A DNA stretch of 44,104 nucleotides from Oscillospiraceae bacterium (GTDB taxonomy: Bacteria; Bacillota; Clostridia; Oscillospirales; Acutalibacteraceae): the NCBI GenBank assembly GCA_029225165.1, contig JAQXVY010000002.1, forward strand, positions 1 to 44,104, written 5' to 3'. Below the pieces are notes generated by a model. It was not told the origin of the DNA. It made no database searches and was given only the letters and a program-made list of their open reading frames with translations. Both the position numbers and the translations under genes were made by a program. Positions 1-8,008 of the stretch are shown in pieces; position 1 is the first letter of the stretch, and every line of letters begins with the position of its first letter.

Positions 1-738
1 TTTGAAAAAATCTGCAAAAAGGAAAACACAATTTTTGACCTTTCTGCTGTTGTCACAGGCGTTCTGCTTGCCTACAATCTGCCTGTTTCAATTCCGCTGT
101 GGCAGGCGGCTTTCGGAAGCATGTTTGCAATCGTTGTTGTAAAACTGCTTTTCGGGGGAATCGGTCAGAACTTCGCAAACCCTGCAATCACCGCAAGAAT
201 TGTGATGATGACTGCGTTTTCGGGCACTATGACAACTTGGACCTTCCCCGATGCTTCGTCAAGTGCAACTCCCCTTGCGCTTATAACAAAGGGCGAGCTT
301 GACTCGCTGCCCTCCTACCTTGATATGCTGCTCGGAGTGCGTGGCGGCTGTCTGGGCGAAACCTGCACAATTGCCTTGCTTGCAGGGGGAATTTACCTGA
401 TAGCAAGAAAGGTGATTACATGGCACACACCCGTTGCATTTATCGGCACTGTGCTTGTTATGTCGCTGATTTTCGACAAAGCTCCCCTCTATCAGCTTAT
501 GTCGGGCGGTCTTATCATCGGTGCATTCTTTATGGCTACCGACTACGCAACCACTCCCTGCACAAAGTGGGGCAAGATAATTTTCGGCGTAGGGTGCGGT
601 CTTATCACCATACTAATCCGTTTCTGGGGTGCATCTCCCGAGGGTGTTTCATACTCTATTCTGCTAATGAACATCTTTACGCCCTACATTTCAAGGCTTA
701 CACGCCCAAAGCCTCTTGTGGGAGGTAGCAAAAAATGA
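1..738 (+). CDS. rnfD: Rnf complex subunit D (5' partial)
   Basis: Membrane subunit of the Rnf complex, which couples reduced ferredoxin:NAD+ electron transfer to Na+ or H+ export. The reading frame is open from base 1, so the start and N-terminal helices lie outside the window; 245 residues are visible. Early family motifs are the stretch with SAVVTGVLLAYNLP and the GGIGQNFANPA segment. The sequence SSATPLA (threonine at about visible residue 90) matches the covalent FMN-threonine site of RnfD/NqrB proteins. Several hydrophobic helices follow, ending in a basic tail. It overlaps rnfG by 4 bases, so the two are translationally coupled. Gene order D-G-E-A-B matches clostridial rnfCDGEAB; rnfC should lie just upstream. 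Confidence 0.95.
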   Translation, partial: FEKICKKENTIFDLSAVVTGVLLAYNLPVSIPLWQAAFGSMFAIVVVKLLFGGIGQNFANPAITARIVMMTAFSGTMTTWTFPDASSSATPLALITKGELDSLPSYLDMLLGVRGGCLGETCTIALLAGGIYLIARKVITWHTPVAFIGTVLVMSLIFDKAPLYQLMSGGLIIGAFFMATDYATTPCTKWGKIIFGVGCGLITILIRFWGASPEGVSYSILLMNIFTPYISRLTRPKPLVGGSKK

Positions 739-1271
739 AAAAGAGTTTTAATGAAATAATAAAACCTGTTCTTGTGCTGGTTTGCATATGCCTTGTGGTG
801 ACGGCTCTGCTTGCATACATCAATTCGGTGACTTCGCCGATTATCGCAAAAGCCGAGGAAGAAAAGACCCGGCAGGCTATGTCGGAGGTGCTTTGTGAGG
901 CAGACGGCTTTGAAAAGTTGGAAATCGGAAACCTCCCCGACAGAGTAACCCAGGCATATTCTGCAACAAACGGTGCTGGTTATGTCTTTATGCTGACGAC
1001 AAAGGGCTACGGCGGAGATATGAAGCTGATATGCGGAATGGACGCAGAGGGAGTAATTGAGCAGTGCAAAACCCTTTCACACGCAGAAACAAGCGGTCTT
1101 GGTTCAAAGACATCCGAGGACCCCTACAGAAATCAGTACTGCAAAAAGAGCGCCGACACCTTAAGGGAGGTTGACGCAATAACAGGTGCTACAATTTCTT
1201 CAAATGCATACAAAAACGCAATTGAAGACGCTTTCAAGGCATATGATATGGTAAAGGAGGCAGGAAAATGA
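735..1271 (+). CDS. rnfG: Rnf complex subunit G, FMN-binding
   Basis: Electron-transfer subunit with one N-terminal membrane anchor (residues about 10-30) and an extracytoplasmic FMN-binding domain. The motif DAITGATISSNAY near residues 147-159 contains the SGAT-type sequence whose threonine (T153) carries covalent FMN in RnfG/NqrC proteins. The domain also has the GYGGDMKL strand and the ETSGLGSK segment typical of the family. Length 178 residues is normal. The start ATG lies in the last codons of rnfD and is preceded by GGGAGG. It overlaps rnfE by 4 bases. Confidence 0.95.
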   Translation: MKKSFNEIIKPVLVLVCICLVVTALLAYINSVTSPIIAKAEEEKTRQAMSEVLCEADGFEKLEIGNLPDRVTQAYSATNGAGYVFMLTTKGYGGDMKLICGMDAEGVIEQCKTLSHAETSGLGSKTSEDPYRNQYCKKSADTLREVDAITGATISSNAYKNAIEDAFKAYDMVKEAGK

Positions 1272-1945
1272 ACAAAAGACAGAATCTTTTGAAGGGTATC
1301 ATCAAGGAAAACCCTGTTCTTGTGCTTGTGCTGGGAACCTGCCCCACTCTTGCGGTTACGACAAATGTAATGAGTGCGCTGGGAATGGGTGCGGCGGCTA
1401 CAATCGTGCTGCTATGCTCAAATGTGGTAATCTCCGCACTTCGCAACATTATCCCAGACAAGGTGCGTATTCCCTGCTACATCGTGCTTATTGCCGGCTT
1501 TGTAACAATGGTGCAGATGCTTGTCAAGGCGTTTGCTCCTGCCCTTGACGAGGCGCTTGGAATTTTCCTTCCGCTGATTGTGGTAAACTGCATAATCCTG
1601 GGCAGAGCCGAAATGTTTGCAAACAAAAACAAGGTAATCGACTCAGCAATTGACGCTGTAGGAATGGGCGCAGGCTTTACCCTTGCACTGTTCTTGATGG
1701 CTACAATCCGTGAGGTGCTGGGCAACGGCACATGGCTGGGAATTTCAATTCCGATTCTCGCCGAAAACAACATTTCCATTATGACAATGGCACCCGGCGG
1801 ATTCCTTGTATTTGGTATTTTAATTGCAATTGTCAATAAAATATCGGGGGGCAAAAACACCAAAAAGAGCTTTGGCTGCACCGGATGTCCGTCAGCCGAG
1901 GCCTGCAACAAAGCCTCCTGCGTTGAAAAGGAGGAAGCAAAATGA
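1268..1945 (+). CDS. rnfE: Rnf complex subunit E
   Basis: Integral membrane subunit, homologous to NqrD, with about six helices. It forms an inverted pair with RnfA. Conserved cysteines at C25 (VLGTCPTLAV) and C108 (LIVVNCIILG) match the residues that share a membrane [2Fe-2S] cluster with RnfA in structurally studied Rnf/Nqr complexes. The last 25 residues form a hydrophilic tail with four more cysteines (C204, C207, C213, C218; spacing C-x2-C-x5-C-x4-C) beyond the usual end of the fold. This tail could bind a metal or cluster, but that is inference. It is preceded by AAAGGAGG and overlaps rnfA by 4 bases. Confidence 0.94.
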   Translation: MNKRQNLLKGIIKENPVLVLVLGTCPTLAVTTNVMSALGMGAAATIVLLCSNVVISALRNIIPDKVRIPCYIVLIAGFVTMVQMLVKAFAPALDEALGIFLPLIVVNCIILGRAEMFANKNKVIDSAIDAVGMGAGFTLALFLMATIREVLGNGTWLGISIPILAENNISIMTMAPGGFLVFGILIAIVNKISGGKNTKKSFGCTGCPSAEACNKASCVEKEEAK

Positions 1946-2532
1946 CAAAATTCATTATAATTATGCTTTCCGCCGTTTTCATCAACAACTATGTATTGTC
2001 ACGCTTTTTGGGAATCTGCCCCTTCCTGGGCGTTTCCAAAAAGCTGAATCAGGCAACGGGAATGAGCCTTGCGGTAATCTTCGTTATGCTCATTGCTACT
2101 GCTGTCACATGGCCGATACAGATGTATCTGCTTAACCCCAACAACCTGGGTTATCTTCAGACCATTGTATTTATAATGGTAATTGCATCTCTTGTTCAGC
2201 TTGTTGAGATTATACTGAAAAAGTACATTCCCTCGCTCCACAAGTCCCTTGGCGTGTATCTTCCGCTGATTACCACAAACTGTGCAGTGCTGGGCGTTAC
2301 AATCCTTAACATTGACGAGGGATATACATTTGCTGAATCAATGGTAAATTCCCTGGGAAGCGGACTTGGATTCTTCCTTGCAATGGTAATGTTCTCGGGT
2401 GTTCGCTCAAAGCTGGAGGGTGCTGACATTCCAAAGGCGTTTCAGGGACTGCCCATAACGCTTGTTGCGGCTTCCATCACATCCCTTTCCTTCCTGGGCT
2501 TTTCGGGCGTTGTGGAAAACCTGTTTGCATAA
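1942..2532 (+). CDS. rnfA: Rnf complex subunit A
   Basis: Integral membrane subunit homologous to NqrE; 196 residues, which is the usual length. It opens with the conserved block NNYVLSRFLGICPFLGVSKK, giving C26, and has a second conserved cysteine C114 in TTNCAVLGVT; these are the partners of C25/C108 of RnfE for the membrane [2Fe-2S] cluster. About six hydrophobic helices are visible. The upstream sequence AAAAGGAGG is a strong ribosome site. It is followed after 12 bases by rnfB. Confidence 0.95.
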   Translation: MTKFIIIMLSAVFINNYVLSRFLGICPFLGVSKKLNQATGMSLAVIFVMLIATAVTWPIQMYLLNPNNLGYLQTIVFIMVIASLVQLVEIILKKYIPSLHKSLGVYLPLITTNCAVLGVTILNIDEGYTFAESMVNSLGSGLGFFLAMVMFSGVRSKLEGADIPKAFQGLPITLVAASITSLSFLGFSGVVENLFA

Positions 2533-2544
2533 GGGAGGTGCGCT

Positions 2545-3378
2545 ATGAATGAGATTTTAACTGCGGTTATCCCCGTTGTGATTATCGGTGCAATCTGCGC
2601 TGTGGTGCTTGCAGTCGCATCAAAAATTATGGCTGTAAAGGAAAACGAAAAAATCCCCCAAATCCGTGAGTGTCTGCCGGGTGCTAACTGCGGAGCTTGC
2701 GGTTTTGCAGGCTGTGACGGCTACGCAAAGGCACTTGCAGAAAACGAGGGCACGGCTACAAACCTCTGTGTACCGGGGGGCGATTCGGTTTCAAGAAAGT
2801 TGAGTGAAATCCTGGGTGTTGAATTTGAGGATGTTGTTGAACAGGTTGCCGTTGTGCACTGCGCAGGCGACTGTAACTATACTCAAGACAAGGTGGAGTA
2901 TGACGGAATTGAAAGCTGTGCCGCCGCTAAACTGATTTTCGGCTCAAAGGGCGAATGTCCCTACGGCTGTATGGGTCTGGGCGACTGTGCAAGGGTTTGC
3001 CCCAATGACGCAATCTGCATAAACAACGGAATTGCCCACATTGATTCAAGGCGTTGCGTCGGCTGCGGACTTTGTGTAAAAACCTGCCCGAACCACCTTA
3101 TTTCCCTTATGGATGATGTTGAGAGAGTTGTTGTTACCTGTAGTAACAAGGACAAGGGCGGTATCACACGCAAGGCTTGCAAAAACGGCTGTATCGGATG
3201 CAAAAAGTGCGAAAAGGTCTGCTCCACCGGTGCCATTAAGGTTAAAGATAACTTGGCTGTTATCGACTATTCAAAATGTCCAATGTGCGAGGACTTCGGC
3301 GTTTGCGCAAGAGAATGTACAACAGGGTGCATAAGGATTTCAAATTTTTCAAACGCAACAAAAGCAATTGACAATTAA
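2545..3378 (+). CDS. rnfB: Rnf complex subunit B, iron-sulfur
   Basis: Ferredoxin-accepting subunit. It has an N-terminal membrane helix (residues about 5-27), then the Fe-S domain with CLPGANCGACGFAGC. Several [4Fe-4S] ferredoxin motifs follow: CARVCPN, CVGCGLCVKTCPN, CIGCKKCEKVC, and a final CPMCEDFGVCARECTTGC. Electrons from reduced ferredoxin enter here and pass to the flavin subunits. Length 277 is typical for clostridial RnfB. The start ATG is preceded by AAGGGAGGTG. It is the last gene of the operon; a terminator follows within 100 bases. Confidence 0.95.
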   Translation: MNEILTAVIPVVIIGAICAVVLAVASKIMAVKENEKIPQIRECLPGANCGACGFAGCDGYAKALAENEGTATNLCVPGGDSVSRKLSEILGVEFEDVVEQVAVVHCAGDCNYTQDKVEYDGIESCAAAKLIFGSKGECPYGCMGLGDCARVCPNDAICINNGIAHIDSRRCVGCGLCVKTCPNHLISLMDDVERVVVTCSNKDKGGITRKACKNGCIGCKKCEKVCSTGAIKVKDNLAVIDYSKCPMCEDFGVCARECTTGCIRISNFSNATKAIDN

Positions 3379-3435
3379 CTATAAAAAACAGGGACACCTC
3401 TTAACTGAAGTGAACCCCAAAGTTTAGACAAAATT

Positions 3436-3478
3436 AAGGAATGAGTTCGGTATTGCACCTGACTCATTCCTTTTTGTT
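3436..3478 (+). terminator. Intrinsic terminator of the rnf operon
   Basis: Perfect 11-bp stem AAGGAATGAGT (3436-3446) with ACTCATTCCTT (3462-3472), a loop that can pair further through GGT/ACC, and a downstream T run (TTTTTGTTTT). It lies 57 bases after the rnfB stop. Confidence 0.85.
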
Positions 3479-3526
3479 TTCTGTTTTTTATATCATATTT
3501 TTATTTAGATTCATTAAATAGGTTTA

Positions 3527-4366
3527 TCAATCATCAATCCTATGCCCACAGTACGGACAGTACTTTTTTTCGTCTTTTTCATCCTCATTTGGCTCGCTTG
3601 ATTTGTTGGAACCTTTAGATTTTTTGTTGTGGAGTACTTCTGAAAAGCCTGCGGTGATAATACCTGTTGGAACTGCCACCATTCCTATTCCGATAATTGC
3701 TATAACAATTCCCAATATTTTACCTGCAACTGTTATTGGGTAAACATCACCGTAGCCCACAGTTGTAAGTGCAGACATTGCCCACCACAGTGAATCGAAT
3801 GCGTTGGAAAACTTGTCAGGCTGAGCCTCGCTTTCAAAGTTGTACATCAGCACAGAGGCTATTATCATCAAAAGTCCCACAACAACCATTGAAGAAATAA
3901 GCTGGTTTGCTTTGTTTTTGAACACCTGTGTAATAGTCTTTAAGGCGGTTGTATATCTGTTGATTTTGATAATTCTCAACAGCCTTAATGCTCGCAGGGT
4001 TCGTAGTGCCTGTAGGTCGATTTTGATGAAAAACAGCAGATAAAAGGGCAGTATTGCTATAAAATCAATCAGCGCCATAAAGGAAAAGATGTATTTTATC
4101 CTTGCTCTTATGGGAGATAATTCGGGGTATAGCAAATCGGATGTCCAAACCCTTAATATGTATTCAACAGTAAATATTATTGTTGCAAAAATTTCAAATT
4201 TACTGAAGATTATTCGTAGGGAATTTGATATGTCAAATGTGCTTGCTACTACTGTGATAAGTGTTAGGAAGATTAATATTACTATTGTAATGTTTATAAT
4301 TTTACTCAGAGGAGTTTTTCCCGATTCAATAATTTCAAAAGCTTTTTCTTTTACTTTCCTATACAA
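3527..4366 (-). CDS. Voltage-gated-type potassium channel
   Basis: Six-helix ion channel of the VIC superfamily. Counted from the longer possible GTG start at 4375 (282 residues), the S4-like helix is at about 125-140 with regularly spaced arginines (ALRTLRALRLLRIIKINR). The pore helix and selectivity filter TTVGYGD end at 210, which is the K+ signature. The last helix ends in VPTGIITAGF. The cytoplasmic tail is acidic/basic and ends with CPYCGHRIDD, a single CxxC zinc knuckle. I prefer TTG at 4366 because GGGGTGA lies 5 bases before it, whereas GTG 4375 overlaps that site. It is monocistronic and points toward the rnf terminator. Ion selectivity is read from the filter only. Confidence 0.85.
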   Translation of the reverse strand: MYRKVKEKAFEIIESGKTPLSKIINITIVILIFLTLITVVASTFDISNSLRIIFSKFEIFATIIFTVEYILRVWTSDLLYPELSPIRARIKYIFSFMALIDFIAILPFYLLFFIKIDLQALRTLRALRLLRIIKINRYTTALKTITQVFKNKANQLISSMVVVGLLMIIASVLMYNFESEAQPDKFSNAFDSLWWAMSALTTVGYGDVYPITVAGKILGIVIAIIGIGMVAVPTGIITAGFSEVLHNKKSKGSNKSSEPNEDEKDEKKYCPYCGHRIDD

Positions 4367-4375
4367 AAAAATCAC

Positions 4376-4722
4376 CCCAAACTAATATTCTATGGGAATA
4401 TTATATAATTTTACTTTCAAATATGCAACTGATTATGGCTTCTTCTAAGGAAGACACTTTAATTTTTTGAAATATGAACTATTTATTTGTATAAGAAACA
4501 CCGTTGATTCAGACACTTTGTTTGCAATCAATAGTGTTATTATCTTGGGATTTAAAAATTTTATAATCTATTTCATAATAATTGTAACATTAAACATAAA
4601 AAGCATTTTTTGCGAAAATGATAAAGTAAAATATGCCATAAATAGTACTTTTATATTATACATTTTAGTATTAATTTGGCAAAAAATACATATTATAAAA
4701 GGTCGTAAAAGGGCTTGTTTTG
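4376..4722. other. AT-rich intergenic stretch without a convincing gene
   Basis: About 350 bases between the divergent channel gene and the polysaccharide operon promoter. Very AT-rich. One open frame (4467-4739, plus strand, 90 codons, hydrophobic) has no ribosome site and no recognisable family, so I do not call it. It must hold the channel promoter, but I see no clear hexamer pair. Confidence 0.5.
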
Positions 4723-4751
4723 TTGACATAAGGGGATAAATGGGGTAATAT
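4723..4751 (+). promoter_or_regulatory. Promoter of the polysaccharide operon
   Basis: TTGACA (4723-4728), 17-base spacer, TAATAT (4746-4751), continuing as an overlapping TATAAT. A start near 4758 would give a leader of about 130 bases before the first glycosyltransferase. No other sigma-A-like promoter this good was seen until after the terminator at 19121. Confidence 0.6.
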
Positions 4752-4886
4752 ATAATAGTATGAATATGGGCAATTGTACTGGAGATGCGGAAACTTTTAC
4801 CGCTTATTTCTAATGTGATTTTTATTAGTAAAAACAGACTAAACAATGTAAAAGAACTAAAGTATAGAATGGGGCAGAGAGCAACA

Positions 4887-6140
4887 ATGAGTACGAACAA
4901 CCCTCAAAAAAATGATGTACAAGCTGTGTTTTTAGTGGGCGCTAAAAGCCTTGGTGCATATGGCGGTTACGAAACATTTATTAACAAGCTGACTGAGTAC
5001 CACGCAGACAACGAAAAGCTTAAGTACTATGTTGCCTGCAAGGCTAACGGCGACGGTCATATGGATGAAACAAAAGTTGATGGTGCTACGATAATCTCTG
5101 ACAAAGAGTTTGTGTATCACAATGCAAATTGCTTTAAAATTAATGTACCAAACATCGGTCCTGCACAGGCTATCTACTACGATATTGCATCCTTAAATCA
5201 ATGCTGTAAAATTATTAAAGAGAAGAATATTAAAAATCCCATAGTTTACATTATGGCTTGTCGTATCGGACCGTTTGCAAAGCATTTCTACAAGAAAATT
5301 CACAAGCTTGGCGGAAAGGTTTATCTTAATCCTGACGGACACGAGTGGATGAGGGCAAAGTGGTCTGCACCAATCAGAAAATACTGGAAAATCAGCGAGC
5401 AGATGATGGTTAAGTGGTCTGACCTTGACATATGCGATTCTGTAAATATTGAGAAATACATACACAAGTGCTACGACGGAAAGGGCATAAAGGGACGAAA
5501 TCCAAAGACAACCTTTATCGCCTACGGTGCAGAAACCAGAAAAAGCACACTTGCCGACAACGACCCAAAACTTCTTGATTGGTATAAAGAGAAAGGCTTA
5601 TCACCAAAAGAGTATTACCTTGTTGTGGGCAGATTTGTACCCGAGAACAACTATGAAACAATGATAAAGGAATTTATGAAAAGTAACAGCAAAAAGGACT
5701 TTGCTATTATCACAAATGTAAACGATAAATTCCTTGAGGAGCTTGAAAATAAACTTCACTTTAAAAGTGACAGCAGAATTAAATTTGTTGGCACAGTATA
5801 TGACCAGGAGCTGTTGATGAAAATTCGTGAAAATGCCTACGGATATTTTCACGGTCACGAGGTTGGGGGAACAAACCCAAGTCTGCTGGAGGCACTTGGC
5901 AGTACAGACCTTAATTTGCTTTTAGATGTAGGCTTTAACAGAGAGGTAGCGCAGGGTTCTGCAATTTACTGGAACAAAAAAGACGGCAACCTTGCAGAAT
6001 TGATTGATAAGGCTGACCTTATGAGTAAAGAAGAAATTATCACTATGGGTAAAAAGGCAAAACAGAGGATAAAGGACGCATACAGCTGGCAGTATATCTG
6101 CGACAGATATGAAGAAGTGTTTTTAGAGGGTGTTGAGTAA
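4887..6140 (+). CDS. DUF1972/GT4-type glycosyltransferase (possible rhamnosyltransferase)
   Basis: First gene of the polysaccharide operon. The N-terminal motif with GAYGGYETFINKL corresponds to the GGFETF block of DUF1972 glycosyltransferases, a family that includes the WchF/Cps2T rhamnosyltransferases that add the second sugar to lipid-linked glucose. The C-terminal half has the GT-B pattern YLVVGRFVPENNYE, then KFVGTVYD and HGHEVGGTNPSLLEALG, the last being the nucleotide-sugar-binding E-x7-E region. I chose the ATG at 4887 because the family begins a few residues before this motif; an in-frame ATG at 4785 would add 34 residues and has no usable ribosome site. Sugar specificity is inferred from family only. 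Confidence 0.85.
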   Translation: MSTNNPQKNDVQAVFLVGAKSLGAYGGYETFINKLTEYHADNEKLKYYVACKANGDGHMDETKVDGATIISDKEFVYHNANCFKINVPNIGPAQAIYYDIASLNQCCKIIKEKNIKNPIVYIMACRIGPFAKHFYKKIHKLGGKVYLNPDGHEWMRAKWSAPIRKYWKISEQMMVKWSDLDICDSVNIEKYIHKCYDGKGIKGRNPKTTFIAYGAETRKSTLADNDPKLLDWYKEKGLSPKEYYLVVGRFVPENNYETMIKEFMKSNSKKDFAIITNVNDKFLEELENKLHFKSDSRIKFVGTVYDQELLMKIRENAYGYFHGHEVGGTNPSLLEALGSTDLNLLLDVGFNREVAQGSAIYWNKKDGNLAELIDKADLMSKEEIITMGKKAKQRIKDAYSWQYICDRYEEVFLEGVE

Positions 6141-6213
6141 CCTTACAGTTAGTTGCGTAAGGGAAATACATATAAAAAATATTTTCCTTTGAATAAAGTG
6201 GGGGATGGAGATA

Positions 6214-6975
6214 ATGAATATAGAAGTTACCCATAAAAAATTATTAGGACTTATGACAGAGTTTAATGAGATTTGCAAAGAAAATGATATTCATTATACT
6301 CTCCATGGCGGTTCATTGCTTGGTGCAATCAGAGAGCAGGGTTTTATTCCATGGGATGATGATATTGACACAGCAATGACCCGTGAGGATTTCATAAAGC
6401 TTCAAAAGGTTTTAGAAAACAATAAAAATTACTACATATACGGTGATATAAAAAAGCAGTTCAGAAAAATCGGTGACGACGAACTGTGGGTTGATATTTT
6501 TGTCTGTGACTATATCGGCACAGGGATTTCAAGAAAAGCAAAGCTGTTTTCACTTACGGCATTGGATATTATGAGTCGAGATAAAAACAGTATGAAATTA
6601 AGTAACCTTGACCAGTATGGCAAGGGAAAGCGAATTGCATTCAAAACTCTTTACTTTGTGGGAAAAATCATTCCAAGAACAGCAAAGGTAAAGCTATATA
6701 ACAAAATAGCTGAAAGCCGGTTCCTTGGTGATAAGACAAGGATACACCAGAGTAATGACCAGTTTAAGGCGAGAAGTAAGGATTTTCCAAGGGAATGGAT
6801 GGAAAAGTATCTGTGGGTTCCATTTGAGAGTGAGCAGTTTTCTGTTATAGAGAATTATCACGAAATGCTTGTAAAATGGTACGGAGAAAACTATATGACC
6901 CCGATAAAGGACGAGCGTAACAAGGATGTTCACGACATTGTCCGTTCATTAGAGGATGGCGGAGCAAAGCTGTAA
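6214..6975 (+). CDS. LicD-family phosphotransferase
   Basis: The LicD signature is clear: HYTLHGGSLLGAIREQGFIP followed by WDDDIDTAM near residues 26-55, with the DDD/DID metal-binding acids of the nucleotidyltransferase fold. LicD proteins transfer phosphocholine or other phosphorylated groups onto cell-surface glycans. About 253 residues, in the usual range. I chose ATG 6214, preceded by GGGGG and GGAG, over ATG 6205, which overlaps the ribosome site. Two small inverted repeats occur in the 73-base gap before it. No choline uptake or CDP-choline genes are present in the window, so the transferred group is unknown. Confidence 0.85.
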   Translation: MNIEVTHKKLLGLMTEFNEICKENDIHYTLHGGSLLGAIREQGFIPWDDDIDTAMTREDFIKLQKVLENNKNYYIYGDIKKQFRKIGDDELWVDIFVCDYIGTGISRKAKLFSLTALDIMSRDKNSMKLSNLDQYGKGKRIAFKTLYFVGKIIPRTAKVKLYNKIAESRFLGDKTRIHQSNDQFKARSKDFPREWMEKYLWVPFESEQFSVIENYHEMLVKWYGENYMTPIKDERNKDVHDIVRSLEDGGAKL

Positions 6976-7013
6976 AAATAATTATCGAATTTTATAAAGG
7001 AGTAAATTCCGAG

Positions 7014-7961
7014 ATGAAATTGAAAGAAACTTTAAAAAAACAAGGAGGAACAAAACTCCTAAAGCAGTATTGGAAGGGCGGATCATTTTTCACAGCGGTT
7101 GGGGAGTTTTTACTCCTTGGAAAAAGTAAGAAAGCCTTGGAAATACTGCGTCTTTCTACTCAGTTAAAGGCAAAGAATAAGCTGAAAAAGAAGTATATAA
7201 ACAGACTTATTGATTTTGACAAAACATATGATGAAGCTTTACCTCACGAAAGCAGTGACAAGGTGTGGGTATGCTGGTTTCAGGGTATGGAAAACGCCCC
7301 CGAACTTGTTAAGAGGTGCTACAAGTCCCTGAAGGATAACCTTACTGACAAGGAAATCATCTTAATTACAGAGGACAACATTACGGATTATGTTCAGTTT
7401 CCCGAGTACATTATGGATAAGTGGAAAAACGGACAAATCACCCACACCCATATGACGGATTTACTTCGTTTGGAACTGCTGATTAAGTACGGCGGAACAT
7501 GGATTGACGCTACTGTATTTTGCTCCGAAAAGCAAGAGAATATTCCTGATTACTTCTTTAATTCGGACTTGTTTTTCTACCAATTACTTAAACCGGGCAG
7601 GGACGGTCACAGCCTATTAAATTCAAGCTGGTTTATAAGTGCAAAGAGCAACAACAAGCTGTTGATGGCTGTAAGGCACCTTTGTTATGAATACTGGAAG
7701 AATAACAAGGATATGATTGATTATTTTCTCCTACACGACTTTATGGCTATTGCCCTTGAATATTATCCAAAGGATTGGCTGAATATTGTGCCGAGAGATA
7801 ATGCCACACCGCATATCCTGCTCCTTAGGCTGTTTGAGCAATATGATGAAAATATTTGGCAGTCAGTTAAGGCACAGACACCTTTCCACAAGATTACATA
7901 TAAATTTGAAGAAGAAAAGACAAAAATAAAAGGCACATATTACGATGTGCTGTTTGGCTGA
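7014..7961 (+). CDS. Capsular polysaccharide synthesis glycosyltransferase (Caps_synth, GT32-like)
   Basis: 315 residues. A basic N-terminal region of about 80 residues is followed by KVWVCWFQGMENAPELVKRC and then THTHMTDLLRLELLIKYGG with TWIDATVF. The DLLRxELLxxYGGxWxDAT block is typical of the Caps_synth and sugar-binding DXD glycosyltransferase families. No signal peptide is evident, so it should work at the inner face of the membrane. The start ATG follows AAAGGAG by 8 bases. It is part of the co-directional operon. Donor and acceptor are unknown. Confidence 0.8.
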   Translation: MKLKETLKKQGGTKLLKQYWKGGSFFTAVGEFLLLGKSKKALEILRLSTQLKAKNKLKKKYINRLIDFDKTYDEALPHESSDKVWVCWFQGMENAPELVKRCYKSLKDNLTDKEIILITEDNITDYVQFPEYIMDKWKNGQITHTHMTDLLRLELLIKYGGTWIDATVFCSEKQENIPDYFFNSDLFFYQLLKPGRDGHSLLNSSWFISAKSNNKLLMAVRHLCYEYWKNNKDMIDYFLLHDFMAIALEYYPKDWLNIVPRDNATPHILLLRLFEQYDENIWQSVKAQTPFHKITYKFEEEKTKIKGTYYDVLFG

Positions 7962-8008
7962 TTCTATATAGAAAAGTAAACATTTTATTTTAGTTAGGAA
8001 GATTAAAA

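Noticed and set aside
4467..4739. 90-codon hydrophobic open frame upstream of the polysaccharide operon
   Set aside because: No ribosome site, extreme AT content, runs across the operon promoter, and no recognisable pattern.
4785..4886. Longer start of the first glycosyltransferase
   Set aside because: The GGAG before ATG 4785 touches the start codon, and the family does not have this extension.
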